From Spirosoma spitsbergense DSM 19989 (GTDB lineage: Bacteria > Bacteroidota > Bacteroidia > Cytophagales > Spirosomataceae), in NCBI RefSeq assembly GCF_000374085.1, contig NZ_KB893477.1, positions 22,573-86,572 of the forward strand: 64,000 bases of DNA, read 5' to 3'. This document shows, one piece after another, positions 1-7,571 of the stretch. The position numbers and the translations under genes are program-made. The notes under the pieces are model-generated. The model was not told where the DNA came from and made no database searches. It saw only the letters and a list, made by a program, of their open reading frames with translations. Within the stretch, counting starts at the first letter, position 1; each line of letters begins with the position of its first letter.

Positions 1-1
1 G

Positions 2-94
2 AATGGGTTTAATATTCACGAACACGATGCCCATAATCGCCGGTTGATTCAGCGCAATAAGCACCAATTGGGTAAGAAGGGGGTGAGCGTGTAA
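2..94 (+). CDS. 3' end of an unidentified phage gene (partial)
   Basis: The frame beginning at base 2 is open from the window edge and ends with TAA at 92-94, giving 30 visible residues rich in His, Asn, Arg and Lys. The start lies outside the window. It points the same way as the tail genes further right, so it is probably the last gene before accessory island 1. The visible part is too short to assign a family, and a chance open frame of this length is possible. Confidence 0.4.
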   Translation, partial: NGFNIHEHDAHNRRLIQRNKHQLGKKGVSV

Positions 95-129
95 GGGTTA
101 TGCTGCCCACTAGTGGGTTTAGGTCAGAA

Positions 130-666
130 CTAGTCGAAATTATCAGCAGTCGTAACGGCTTTTTTCAGTGAGGAAAGTCGCTCGTTTACCTTTTTATCAA
201 TGTTTCCATAGAATCTATCCAAGAATTTCTGACTAACGTAAGGGAATTTTTCTGCTGGAAATATGTAGGAGGTTCCCTGTACAGTAAAGCTGGAGAGTGT
301 TACCCTGTATTTACCCTCAGCCGCATCAATGCTGACCACATGGTAAACGTTGTACGTTTGATTGTACAGGCCGGTTGATTCTACAAACGAAAGCGTACCC
401 TTTCCTGACACTTCGCCTGTTGTTGCGTCGTTAACTTCGAGCAAATCTTTAGGTTGGTTGTAGGTCTTTAAAAACCACTTTCGCGCCCGTTTGAATATAT
501 CTACTTTACTGACACCTTCAGCTATCTCAACATGGCGAAAGGTTATCTTTCCAGTAGTGTCAACAGGCACTATGCCATTCAACTTGCCATTCTGAATAAA
601 CGTCCTTTGGGCGAATGAGAAAGTGGTCAGGCAGGCCGTCAGCACAATACTAAGCAGTAATTTCAT
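130..666 (-). CDS. Secreted DUF4468 (TBP-like fold) protein, island 1
   Basis: The protein has 178 residues. It starts with an N-terminal signal peptide (MKLLLSIVL, ending near SFAQ), and the mature part carries the DUF4468 pattern GKLNGIVPVD followed by GVSKVDIFKRARKW. A paralogue with the same motifs lies at 7572-8108. An in-frame ATG at 678 also exists, but the promoter at 689-718 would put the transcript start near 683, so the ATG at 664-666 fits better. It is the left-most gene of island 1, downstream of hicBA but with its own promoter. DUF4468 proteins are exported and of unknown function. In a prophage this looks like a lysogeny-expressed cargo ('moron') gene, which is inference. Confidence 0.85.
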   Translation of the reverse strand: MKLLLSIVLTACLTTFSFAQRTFIQNGKLNGIVPVDTTGKITFRHVEIAEGVSKVDIFKRARKWFLKTYNQPKDLLEVNDATTGEVSGKGTLSFVESTGLYNQTYNVYHVVSIDAAEGKYRVTLSSFTVQGTSYIFPAEKFPYVSQKFLDRFYGNIDKKVNERLSSLKKAVTTADNFD

Positions 667-688
667 GGCGCGAAACAAGTTTTTCTAA

Positions 689-718
689 CAAAGGTACTAG
701 TTACAAGGTCGTAGCCAA
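689..718 (-). promoter_or_regulatory. Bacteroidota-type promoter of the DUF4468 gene
   Basis: On the minus strand a TTG (716-718) and a TACCTTTG box (689-696) are separated by exactly 19 bases, matching the Bacteroidota consensus TTG-N19-TAnnTTTG. The promoter and the roughly 15 bp upstream of it are nearly identical to the segment in front of the unrelated secreted gene at 8650-9243. Confidence 0.8.
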
Positions 719-750
719 TTCGTGTAGGTACATGGAATAATGCCTTCAAT

Positions 751-775
751 AAAAAAAGCCCCTTAAGTTCGGGGC
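751..775 (-). terminator. Intrinsic terminator after hicA
   Basis: Read on the minus strand, a GCCCC/GGGGC stem with an 8-nt loop is followed by a run of seven T. It lies 10 bp after the hicA stop and separates the toxin-antitoxin pair from the DUF4468 gene. Confidence 0.75.
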
Positions 776-785
776 GTTATACTTA

Positions 786-1022
786 TTAGCAGTTTTTTTG
801 TATCCAATCGAAAAGCTCCTTTTTTGTAATTCCCATAGTTTTCAGATTGGTTTCGATATGGAAGAGAGGTATCTCCTTTTCAGCACCCCGGAATATAATG
901 GGTCGGAAGCTTCCGGGACAAAGCCATTTTTCATGCGAGGCTTCGGTTGACTTGTAACTACACCCCTTAAATTTAAGAAAAGCAATCCAACAGGCAACCT
1001 TTACCGTTCTTAAGTTACCCAT
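786..1022 (-). CDS. hicA: HicA-family mRNA interferase toxin
   Basis: The protein has 78 residues and a HicA-like double-stranded-RNA-binding fold: FLKFKGCSYKSTEASHEKW with the active-site-type histidine, then FRPIIFRGAEKEIPLFHIETNLKTMGITKKEL, of which the final part is the family's most conserved stretch. HicA toxins cleave mRNA. The start overlaps the hicB stop by one base (TAATG), so translation is coupled. The order antitoxin then toxin is the reverse of many hicAB loci but is known. In this prophage the pair probably stabilises the island or acts against other phages, which is inference. Confidence 0.85.
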   Translation of the reverse strand: MGNLRTVKVACWIAFLKFKGCSYKSTEASHEKWLCPGSFRPIIFRGAEKEIPLFHIETNLKTMGITKKELFDWIQKNC

Positions 1023-1408
1023 TAGACTGTTACATATTGCTCATTGAACTTGGTTTCGGCGGGAAGGTTGAAATCTTCAATCAACTTTTCCGTACTGAGA
1101 AACTGTGTATTGAGCAACTGCTTATCCAGGTATGGGCGACGTTTCCAGCCATACTGACGGAGCTCGTTCATGACCTGGGCTTCGGATAGATCAAGCAGAC
1201 TGACCAAATAGTCCTTTGCCACAACCTCGGTAAGCATCAGTACCGCTTCCCGCTCGGTACTGCCATAGCCCGACAGGTTCAGCGAGGGCATATAAGCGAT
1301 CATAAACTCACCATCCCGAAAGGTGACAACCCGGACTTTGATATGGGTACTCCGATCTTTACGGGAAAAGTTAATTTTTATAAACTCCTCATCGTTGTTA
1401 TTGGCCAT
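1022..1408 (-). CDS. hicB: HicB-family antitoxin
   Basis: The protein has 128 residues. The N-terminal half shows the partially degraded RNase H-like HicB fold (DGEFMIAYMPSLNLSGYG, then STEREAVLMLTEVV). The C-terminal half should bind DNA and autoregulate the operon; no clear ribbon-helix-helix or HTH motif can be seen by eye. It is first in the operon and overlaps hicA by one base. The upstream region (1409-1560) is AT-rich and contains a palindromic CAAATATATTTG at 1504-1515 that could serve as a leftward -7 box, but no good -33 element accompanies it. Confidence 0.8.
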   Translation of the reverse strand: MANNNDEEFIKINFSRKDRSTHIKVRVVTFRDGEFMIAYMPSLNLSGYGSTEREAVLMLTEVVAKDYLVSLLDLSEAQVMNELRQYGWKRRPYLDKQLLNTQFLSTEKLIEDFNLPAETKFNEQYVTV

Positions 1409-1616
1409 AATGGAGGCAGATAGAATTATCTTTAACTAATAAGAGTATATGTATTGTATATACAAATCAACAACATAATTCGGGAAATAGTAAGAATAAA
1501 ACACAAATATATTTGCAAATAAATGACGACCACCTGACGTAGAAGTGACAGATATATGACAAAACAGGTTTAAAATAGCCAATCACTCAATGATGGGGCC
1601 GTTTGTAACTAACCTG

Positions 1617-1646
1617 TTGCTCAAATCGAACAGGTCACTATTTTTA
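1617..1646 (+). promoter_or_regulatory. Promoter of the island 1 XRE regulator
   Basis: TTG at 1617-1619, a 19-base spacer, then TATTTTTA at 1639-1646, one mismatch from TAnnTTTG. It lies about 30 bp upstream of the ATG at 1674 and supports that start over the longer frame beginning at 1590, which would start inside or upstream of the promoter. Confidence 0.55.
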
Positions 1647-1673
1647 CACCCAGAAACTAGGCACATCATTCTC

Positions 1674-1889
1674 ATGTCAGAAATTACACCAGAACAAATA
1701 GGGGAAATAATTAAGCAACTCCGAAAGGAACGGAATCTTACACAAACGGAATTAGGCGAAAAGATGGGTGTTAAGAAATCTTCTATTGCGCTCTACGAAA
1801 AGGGTAGAGACAACATTTCGTTATCAACGCTTAAGAGGATAGCATCCGCTTTAAACGCTGAGTTAACTATCAATATCACACTAAAATAG
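1674..1889 (+). CDS. Small XRE/HTH_3 transcriptional regulator, island 1
   Basis: The protein has 71 residues and is almost entirely one helix-turn-helix domain: IKQLRKERNLTQTELGEKMGVKKSSIALYEKG, then a helix with ISLSTLKRIASALNAEL. There is no dimerisation or protease domain. It is the counterpart of the regulator at 10665-10868 in island 2. It lies just upstream of an operator-like region (1909-1949), so it probably controls the rightward island genes. Confidence 0.85.
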   Translation: MSEITPEQIGEIIKQLRKERNLTQTELGEKMGVKKSSIALYEKGRDNISLSTLKRIASALNAELTINITLK

Positions 1890-1908
1890 GGTAAAAAAAT
1901 TTATACTT

Positions 1909-1949
1909 TAAGTTTGATTATATGTAAACTTTTTATTAATATTGTAAAG
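1909..1949 (+). promoter_or_regulatory. Island 1 rightward promoter/operator
   Basis: A TAAGTTTG box (1909-1916) matches TAnnTTTG. Downstream lie two GTAAA half-sites (GTAAAC 1924-1929, GTAAAG 1944-1949). The 12-mer TAATATTGTAAA (1937-1948) recurs exactly at 10912-10923 in island 2, and TGTAAAGTCA (1943-1952) recurs exactly at 43924-43933 next to the prophage repressor. No -33 TTG is visible at normal spacing, so an activator may be needed or the box may be wrong. Confidence 0.5.
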
Positions 1950-2031
1950 TCAACTAGTGACAGAAACGCTGCACAGTACCCTAAGCGGGTTGCCCGGCAA
2001 AGTAAGTAACTGACTGACTGCCAATAAAAAA

Positions 2032-2068
2032 CCCCAATGCTAAGATTTCGACGTCCATAGCAAAGGGG
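2032..2068 (+). ncRNA. Conserved leader hairpin upstream of the 132-aa gene, island 1
   Basis: CCCC-AA-TGCTA (2032-2042) can pair with TAGCA-AA-GGGG (2058-2068). The island 2 leader has a hairpin at the same relative place with different bases (CCCCAACGC/GCGTTGGGG). Pairing kept while the bases change argues for a functional RNA, either an attenuator or a translation-control leader. There is no T-run after it, so it is not a simple terminator. Confidence 0.5.
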
Positions 2069-2098
2069 CAAGTGTCACAATCTAACGGGTAAGTTAAA

Positions 2099-2497
2099 AT
2101 GAACACAGACCAAAAGTACGGGTCAGACGCATCCGGCGCAACCCCAACTCCACCAGCGGCCCAAAACGGCCCCCAAACCCCTCCCCCGCCTGACAATCGG
2201 CAACCGATAGCCGAATCCGCGTCCTGTTCTGAATCGGAGATCAAGTTACCCCTTTCCGTTTGGGAATGTAGGGGTAATCTATCCGAGGTTGAATTAGTGT
2301 ACTGGGCACTCGAAGGCTCAAAGCAATCCTACCTCAAAGACCTTGTAGAAGAGGCAAAAACACCGGATAGCCAGGAGTACGAAACGGCTGATTACTGCCT
2401 GACCAAGTTACAGGAGATTCAGAATAGCCTGTTTGGGTTAGTGGCTGGTCTGGCTTCCCGCCTGTCTTTATCCGCAAACGGGATGAGCCATGAATGA
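2099..2497 (+). CDS. Conserved acidic island protein, 132 aa, copy 1
   Basis: I recognise no family. The N-terminal third is Pro/Ala/Gln-rich and probably disordered. The C-terminal two thirds are helical and acidic (LSEVELVYWALEGSKQSYL onward). It is very similar to 11029-11427 in island 2, with most differences in the N-terminal tail. Its stop overlaps the next start by 8 bases, so it is probably translated together with the Rha-type protein and may be its partner. Confidence 0.75.
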   Translation: MNTDQKYGSDASGATPTPPAAQNGPQTPPPPDNRQPIAESASCSESEIKLPLSVWECRGNLSEVELVYWALEGSKQSYLKDLVEEAKTPDSQEYETADYCLTKLQEIQNSLFGLVAGLASRLSLSANGMSHE

Positions 2498-3272
2498 GCT
2501 GATAAAAATCACGCCTAACGAACAAGGTTCGTTAGTGGTAAGCTCACTCGACTACGCTACCGGACTGGAGATTCAGCACAAGAATCTATTAGAAACGATT
2601 CGTACCCATCAGGAGGCTATTGAATCAAACTTTGGAAGGGTTGCGTTTGAAACGGAACCCTTGGCAACGGGTGGAGGCAAGCAAAATAAACTGGTTGCCT
2701 ACCTAACGGAAGATCAGGCTCTTTTTGTGGGTACGCTCAGCCGTAATTCTAAACGGGTCGTTGAATTTAAGGCAACGCTGGTTAAATCCTTTGCCGATGC
2801 CCGGCGACGCATTGAACCGCCCGCCCCCGTTATTTCTACCACGGAGCAGGTCTTACTGCAACTGGTCAGCCAGAGTAATCAAATACTAGCCAGCCAAAGC
2901 GAAATGCTGCTTTCGTTGCGGGCCGATGTGGACAGTATCATGCAAACCGGCCACAAACTACCGCCTAAACCGCCCCGCCGTTCATTGCCCGGCAAACAAC
3001 TCGGTTTACCCGGAATGCCGCCCGGTCGCTCTTCCGGTTCAATGCGCCAAACCATTCACAGCCGAATACTGGACTACTGCCAGTTTCACCAAACCACTAC
3101 GCAGGAGGTGTACAGCTACCTCTATAAGCGACTGTTTGAGGTGTACGGCGTAAATGCCCATCGGCTCATGCGAACGAGCGGGGAATCAGTGATTGATTCC
3201 ATAGAACGTTACGGCCATCTGGACAAGGTGTACTCGCTGATTATGGCTGAACTGGCTTACAACGAAGAGTAA
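2490..3272 (+). CDS. Rha-type phage regulatory protein with an island-specific C-terminal domain
   Basis: The protein has 260 residues. Residues about 15-110 match the phage Rha regulatory domain (LVVSSLDYATGLEIQHKNL, then SNFGRVAFETE, AYLTEDQALFVGTLSRNS and VVEFKATLVKSF). From about residue 113 on (APVISTTEQVLLQLVSQSN) it is nearly identical to the C-terminal half of 11420-12181, whose N-terminal domain is unrelated. The shared half has a helical segment, a Pro/Arg-rich linker and a C-terminal helical domain ending YSLIMAEL. Rha-type proteins regulate phage genes; the role of the C-terminal half is unknown. Confidence 0.75.
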   Translation: MNELIKITPNEQGSLVVSSLDYATGLEIQHKNLLETIRTHQEAIESNFGRVAFETEPLATGGGKQNKLVAYLTEDQALFVGTLSRNSKRVVEFKATLVKSFADARRRIEPPAPVISTTEQVLLQLVSQSNQILASQSEMLLSLRADVDSIMQTGHKLPPKPPRRSLPGKQLGLPGMPPGRSSGSMRQTIHSRILDYCQFHQTTTQEVYSYLYKRLFEVYGVNAHRLMRTSGESVIDSIERYGHLDKVYSLIMAELAYNEE

Positions 3273-3279
3273 TAACTTA

Positions 3280-3525
3280 ATGAATCCCCAACCGCTGCGC
3301 CTTTTTTTCTTTCCCGTGTTGTTTTTCCTGCTGGCCGCTCTTGGTGTTCAGTGGGCTAGACACCGGGTAGAGCAAGGAAAGGGGGAGCATAACCAACCAA
3401 TTATTTATCATGGAAAACAAACCACAACCCCAAGTTCCGATTACCCCGCTTTCTCTGTTGACCCGCCAACTGGCCGACTGGCAAAACCTATTGGCCGACC
3501 TCATCCAATTGCAAGGCGATGTTGA
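3280..3525 (+). CDS. Small single-pass membrane protein, island 1
   Basis: The protein has 81 residues, with a hydrophobic helix at about residues 8-25 (FFPVLFFLLAALGVQW) followed by a basic segment. A homologue lies at 12192-12425. In the 130 bases not shared with the next gene, many differences between the two copies are at third codon positions, which supports this frame as coding. The last third overlaps 3410-3595 in another frame and its sequence there may matter little. Function unknown. Confidence 0.55.
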   Translation: MNPQPLRLFFFPVLFFLLAALGVQWARHRVEQGKGEHNQPIIYHGKQTTTPSSDYPAFSVDPPTGRLAKPIGRPHPIARRC

Positions 3526-3595
3526 GAAGCAGGAGTATTGCCGCCGAAAAATAACGGCGTTAGTAGCGGAACTCAATGCCCTAAACAATCAGTAA
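3410..3595 (+). CDS. Conserved small helical protein, 61 aa, island 1
   Basis: It begins inside the preceding membrane-protein gene (ATG at 3410) and extends past its end. It has a homologue at 12322-12507. Differences between the copies are mostly silent or conservative in this frame, so it is a real gene. It is predicted helical (LLTRQLADWQNLLADLI, then ITALVAELNAL). Function unknown. Confidence 0.6.
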   Translation: MENKPQPQVPITPLSLLTRQLADWQNLLADLIQLQGDVEKQEYCRRKITALVAELNALNNQ

Positions 3596-3659
3596 GTACG
3601 AATTAAACCGCTAACAAGGCTGGCCGCTGTGCTGGCCTTGTTTAGCTAATATTTATGAT

Positions 3660-4748
3660 ATGAAAAATAACATCCCAAAAGAACACTGGTCATCAGCCGG
3701 TGTTTACCAGATTCTAAACACCGTAAATGGAAAATGCTATATCGGTTCTTCGCATAAACTTAATGATCGCGCCCGTGCTCACAGAAATCAACTGAATAGG
3801 GGCAAGCACCATAGTTTGTACTTAAGTAGCGCCTACAAAAAATACGGCCCCGACGCTTTTGAGTTTAATTTGCTGGAAGTAGTTGATATAGTTAATCAGC
3901 CGATTGGCTTACTGACGGACACCGAGGATAGACTTATAAAATTGCACAAAGCTAACAATCGGGCCTACGGCTATAATGTCCGGGAGGTTGCTGAATCGAC
4001 TCTAGGTATGAAACAATCCGAAGAGTTTAGAGCAAAAAAACGACAACAGAAAATGAAAATAGACCACCCTTTTAGGGTAGACCAAAAAGGCGAAAAACAC
4101 CCTGTAGCAAAACTTTCTAACAAAACCGCTAAAGAGATAAAAATATTAATAACTAAAGGCTGGCAAAACATAGCTATAGGCAAATACCTGAACATCAACA
4201 GTAGCTATGTGACTAACATTAAAAAAGGTGTATGTTGGCAGGCTATAACAATCACAAAAGAAGAAATTGAGCAGTATGATGAACCGGAAATCCCAGCCAG
4301 TCAAAAGCTCAATATTAAGCAGGTTAAGCAAATAAAATATTTACTATCAATTGGAGGTATGGTGATTGACATTGTTGAGCATTTCGGCTATAAATACAAT
4401 ACTGTTTTCTATATAAAAAATAACAAAACCCATACTCAAATCGAGCTTACACCTGCGGATTGTGAATTATTCAAAAAGACAATTCCTGCCGATTTTCTAC
4501 AGGAAGCCAGAGGGCGGGTAGAGCTAAGAAATTTTAACATTTTGAGTGAAATGAACTCAAGAAGGAACTCTTCATTCTCTCCTATGACGAAGAAGAAGGT
4601 TATTATAATAAAGCAATTATTGGAAAGTAAGTCTTCCTTGTTGTCAATTCGTAAACGGTTTGGTATTACCGAAGAGTCAATTGTAAGAATTCGCAACGGC
4701 AAGCTATTTCCTTCTATTAGTATCCCAAATGCGGGAAATACACAATAG
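3660..4748 (+). CDS. GIY-YIG homing endonuclease with NUMOD-like DNA-binding repeats
   Basis: The protein has 362 residues. The nuclease domain is at about residues 12-100: GVYQILNTVNGKCYIGSS gives the GIY and YIG elements, followed by the catalytic Arg region and LYLSSAYKKYGPDAFEF. NUMOD3-like and helix-turn-helix segments follow (LGMKQSEEFRAKKRQ, then several repeats of the HPVAKLSNKTAKEIK type). Such enzymes cut at a specific site to spread themselves. By eye the gene is clearly more AT-rich than the tail genes, which suggests separate acquisition. It sits where island 2 has an HNH and a LAGLIDADG enzyme. Confidence 0.85.
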   Translation: MKNNIPKEHWSSAGVYQILNTVNGKCYIGSSHKLNDRARAHRNQLNRGKHHSLYLSSAYKKYGPDAFEFNLLEVVDIVNQPIGLLTDTEDRLIKLHKANNRAYGYNVREVAESTLGMKQSEEFRAKKRQQKMKIDHPFRVDQKGEKHPVAKLSNKTAKEIKILITKGWQNIAIGKYLNINSSYVTNIKKGVCWQAITITKEEIEQYDEPEIPASQKLNIKQVKQIKYLLSIGGMVIDIVEHFGYKYNTVFYIKNNKTHTQIELTPADCELFKKTIPADFLQEARGRVELRNFNILSEMNSRRNSSFSPMTKKKVIIIKQLLESKSSLLSIRKRFGITEESIVRIRNGKLFPSISIPNAGNTQ

Positions 4749-4760
4749 CGGCAAAAAGAA

Positions 4761-4772
4761 GGGGGGGGGGGG
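4761..4772. repeat. Run of twelve G
   Basis: Twelve consecutive G lie between the stops of two convergent genes (GIY-YIG endonuclease and the 370-aa gene). Such runs slip during replication and are error-prone in sequencing, so the exact length is uncertain. Confidence 0.9.
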
Positions 4773-4784
4773 AGCATAAGCCCA

Positions 4785-5897
4785 CTATTCGCCAGATTTA
4801 CGGCGGTATTTGTCCTGTAGGTTGTAGATAAACGACCAAAATTCAAACGAAGGCGTATTGTCATTGACCGGCAACCCCTCGGTTAGTAACAAGAATTTAT
4901 TTTTCTGGTAAGCTTCACGGATTGAATCGGAGACGCTATTACCTCCTCCTATTATGGGAGGGTCGATAGCCTGCATAAATTCTTCTTCAACCTCCATTCG
5001 CTTAGCATCCAATGTCGTGTCGTCAGGTTCTAGCAGTTCCGTAGCTTCTAAAATTAGAGCCCTATGTAGTCGTTCGCCCGCTTCCTTTTTTCTATCAGGA
5101 AAGTGGGTCGGAAACTTCTGTTCTAATGGTTCTAAAACTTTGTCATAAAGAGGACTGATACTACGAGCGTGTTCTTGATTTAAGCCTTGTTCGCTGAGCT
5201 GCTTTGCAAGCTCTTCAATACCAGTTGGCGAATAGTCTTCCCATTTTTGACTATCTTTTCCATTGACTGAAAATGAGTCAACCAAACAGCAAAGAGCCAA
5301 TATATTAGGGGCGGCCTGTTTGAGTAGCAAGTCAAATAATAAGAAACGAAAGTTATTTACTGCCTTTATCTTAGATTCTATATTGTTGCCATCTAAAGAC
5401 TCCATTAATGGCGCGAAGTGTTGGTCAATTTCTTCTGTTGTTAAGCCTATGCCTGACCCTGTTAAACTATGAAAATCATGGATAGCGCGTAGGTGTTCGG
5501 GCATCTTCTGACTGGATTCAAAAAAAACAACTTCTGCCCCTTCGTCTTTTTTTTTCAATAGCCCTTTTAGCGTTTCCTCATCATAATCACTGTGCGTTTG
5601 TCCGTCAACTGAATAGATCATACAAGCCAGTGGCAGCGACTCGACAGGGTTATAATTTATTAAGGATTCACTGAATAAGTTCTGTAAAGCATTTATTGCG
5701 TTTGTTGATTCGATTGAACTGTCATATCCCATCAGGGCTGATAGTAAATCAAAATGTTTGTCTATGTCGTCTAATGTTGAGCCTACTGCTGAATGAATCA
5801 GACTATAGTAACTAAATTCGGTTCGCCGTGATTCTGGCAATTTATAACAAGAATCATGTAGCAATGCCGTGGCGCCCGGTAGTGTTAAGGTAAACAT
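4785..5897 (-). CDS. 370-aa paralogue of the tail gene at 6017-6752, with an internal duplication
   Basis: I know no family name. The repeat unit GSTLDDIDKHF (about residues 40-50) recurs as GLTTEEIDQHF (about 155-165), and each is followed by a similar stretch ending in an LALCC or LPLAC element, so the N-terminal domain is duplicated. The C-terminal part, including LPVNDNTPSFEFW, aligns with the rightward gene at 6017-6752, which has a single copy of the domain. It is leftward, AT-rich and at the right end of island 1. It could be a decoy or variant of a tail-assembly protein, or a duplication remnant; that is inference. Confidence 0.7.
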   Translation of the reverse strand: MFTLTLPGATALLHDSCYKLPESRRTEFSYYSLIHSAVGSTLDDIDKHFDLLSALMGYDSSIESTNAINALQNLFSESLINYNPVESLPLACMIYSVDGQTHSDYDEETLKGLLKKKDEGAEVVFFESSQKMPEHLRAIHDFHSLTGSGIGLTTEEIDQHFAPLMESLDGNNIESKIKAVNNFRFLLFDLLLKQAAPNILALCCLVDSFSVNGKDSQKWEDYSPTGIEELAKQLSEQGLNQEHARSISPLYDKVLEPLEQKFPTHFPDRKKEAGERLHRALILEATELLEPDDTTLDAKRMEVEEEFMQAIDPPIIGGGNSVSDSIREAYQKNKFLLLTEGLPVNDNTPSFEFWSFIYNLQDKYRRKSGE

Positions 5898-6016
5898 GAG
5901 TTGAATATATTGCTTTATTGTATATTTACAGAACGGTGTAAAGGCGATAATGTAGCTCTTTAAACTGATCTGTTGAGGTAGTTAGACAACGGAACTGAAA
6001 GCTAAAGGAAAAGCGC

Positions 6017-6752
6017 ATGAAAGGAATACAGCCACAGAGCAATTTTTTAGATTCAACTTAAAAACTTGTGATTACTTTTCCCTGATCGAGTCGGGCGTCG
6101 GCTCCACGCAGGACGATATCGACCGCCACTTCGATCAGATAATGGGCCTTGTGGGATCAGATGATCTGGATGCGCAGCTGACGGCCATTAACAACACCCG
6201 GTTCCTATTCGCTAACCTGCTGGGCAAACAGTACTCGGCCCGCTCGCTGGCGTTTTGCTGTTTGGTTGAAACGGTTGACGGGGAGAACTGGCCCGACTAC
6301 TCTCCGGAGGGCATCGAGCGAATGTCGATTCAGCTGGATATTCCGGATGAGGTTGTGAGCCAGTACTGGGAAACTCTAAAAAAAAAATCTATGCCGAACT
6401 GAGTGAAGCCTTTCCGGATAACTTTCCGGATAGTGAGGCCGACCGCGTCAGTTTGCAGCAGCGGTTGCTGATGTTACAGATTGATGAGTTGCTCGATCCG
6501 GATAACCCAACGCTCGACGATCAGCGTAATACACTGGCCTACGAAATTCAGGAAAGTATCAAGCCGCCCGTTCTGAGTGGACCCGCCAGCCAGTTAAAAG
6601 CCATTCGGGAGGTGTACGTGAGTAATAAAATCGCGCTCCAGATGGAGCACTTGCCCGTTGACGACAATACGCCGAGTTTCGCGTTCTGGCAGTACCTGAT
6701 TGCCGTCGACAAGAAATATAAAGCATCCCTTCCCCATGGCAACGCTAGTTAA
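6017..6752 (+). pseudogene. Frameshifted tail-operon gene (possible tail-assembly chaperone); two -1 shifts at homopolymers
   Basis: No single frame spans it. From ATG 6017 the frame stops after 14 codons. A -1 shift at AAT TTT TTA (T6, 6043-6048) joins a long frame (YFSLIESGVGSTQDDIDRHF) that stops at 6402. A second -1 shift at A10 (6378-6387) joins the frame ending at 6752 (IDELLDPDNPTL, then LPVDDNTPSF). The joined product of about 245 residues aligns along its length with the 370-aa gene next door. If both runs were one base longer the gene would be intact. It may be decayed, mis-assembled, phase-variable or expressed by programmed frameshifting. Its place between tail genes and the tape measure is where tail-assembly chaperones with frameshifts usually lie. 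Confidence 0.6.
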
Positions 6753-7542
6753 TCGATTCGGATTTATCCTGTTTTCGCAGTTCGGACCCCAGGCCAGTGA
6801 TTTGCTGGGTATTCCCGATGGCGGGGCCTTTACGCCTGGTTCGGCTTCGGTCATTCTGGTACCGGGCGAAACGTACTCGTTTTACCTGGCCATGCCAGCG
6901 GGCCTTGCTTTCGATAATGGGGATATCGACCTAGTGACGGCTGAGGGGCTGTCGCTCGTTTTACCCGCTATCGGCACCCTAGCCGATCTGGCCGTTGGGC
7001 CGGGTGTGCTGCACTTTATTCCCCAGATTAGTATCCCTGCCGGTACCCTGTTGCCAGAAGTGTATTACCGGTTACGGCTCAATGTAGCGGGTGGCAATAC
7101 ACTCTTTTCCAACCGGCTCTGGCTGCGCCGGTCGGGCTATGAGCAAACCTCGGCCCTTTTTTCCTATCGTAACCGGTCGGCCATTGGCCCCATCGCCTAC
7201 GATCTGCCCGCTATGAGTGATTTCCGGAATGTGCTACGGCTTAAGTGTGAAGCAGGTCTACCCCAGACCGAAAGCGAAAGCGAGGAGTACGAGCAGATTA
7301 CCACTGGAATGAAGGTGCCTGTCAGCCTGCGCAGCCATTTGGCCCTGCCGTTCGTGTGTCCGCGCACGGATGCCATTGGCCACGAGGGCTGGCGGACGCT
7401 GCTGCTGCACAAGGACATTCAGATCAACGGGCGGGCGGTCAGCGTGAAAACCCAGTACTCGGATGGCGAAAGCGGACTGGGGATCAGCGACGGTAGTTTT
7501 CAGGTGTGGGACTCTTCTTACGCCATTGTTAACCGGTGTTAA
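6736..7542 (+). CDS. Putative phage tail structural protein
   Basis: The protein has 268 residues, is predicted to be mostly beta-strand, and has no signal peptide. I recognise no family. The ATG at 6736 overlaps the end of the preceding gene by 17 bases and is preferred over 6700, which would lie deep inside it. It is GC-rich like the tail backbone. It lies in the tail operon upstream of the tape measure, so tail tube, tail terminator or a minor tail protein are possible, but this rests only on position. Confidence 0.55.
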   Translation: MATLVNRFGFILFSQFGPQASDLLGIPDGGAFTPGSASVILVPGETYSFYLAMPAGLAFDNGDIDLVTAEGLSLVLPAIGTLADLAVGPGVLHFIPQISIPAGTLLPEVYYRLRLNVAGGNTLFSNRLWLRRSGYEQTSALFSYRNRSAIGPIAYDLPAMSDFRNVLRLKCEAGLPQTESESEEYEQITTGMKVPVSLRSHLALPFVCPRTDAIGHEGWRTLLLHKDIQINGRAVSVKTQYSDGESGLGISDGSFQVWDSSYAIVNRC

Positions 7543-7571
7543 TCAAAGATTCCAGGCAAAACACGCGTTTT

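Noticed and set aside
106..117. 12-bp palindrome CCCACTAGTGGG after the partial gene
   Set aside because: No loop, no T-run and no second copy found; it could be a weak terminator or chance, so it was not called.
1504..1515. CAAATATATTTG as the hicBA promoter
   Set aside because: It contains a -7-like box on both strands but has no -33 TTG at normal spacing and would give a leader of about 90 bases.
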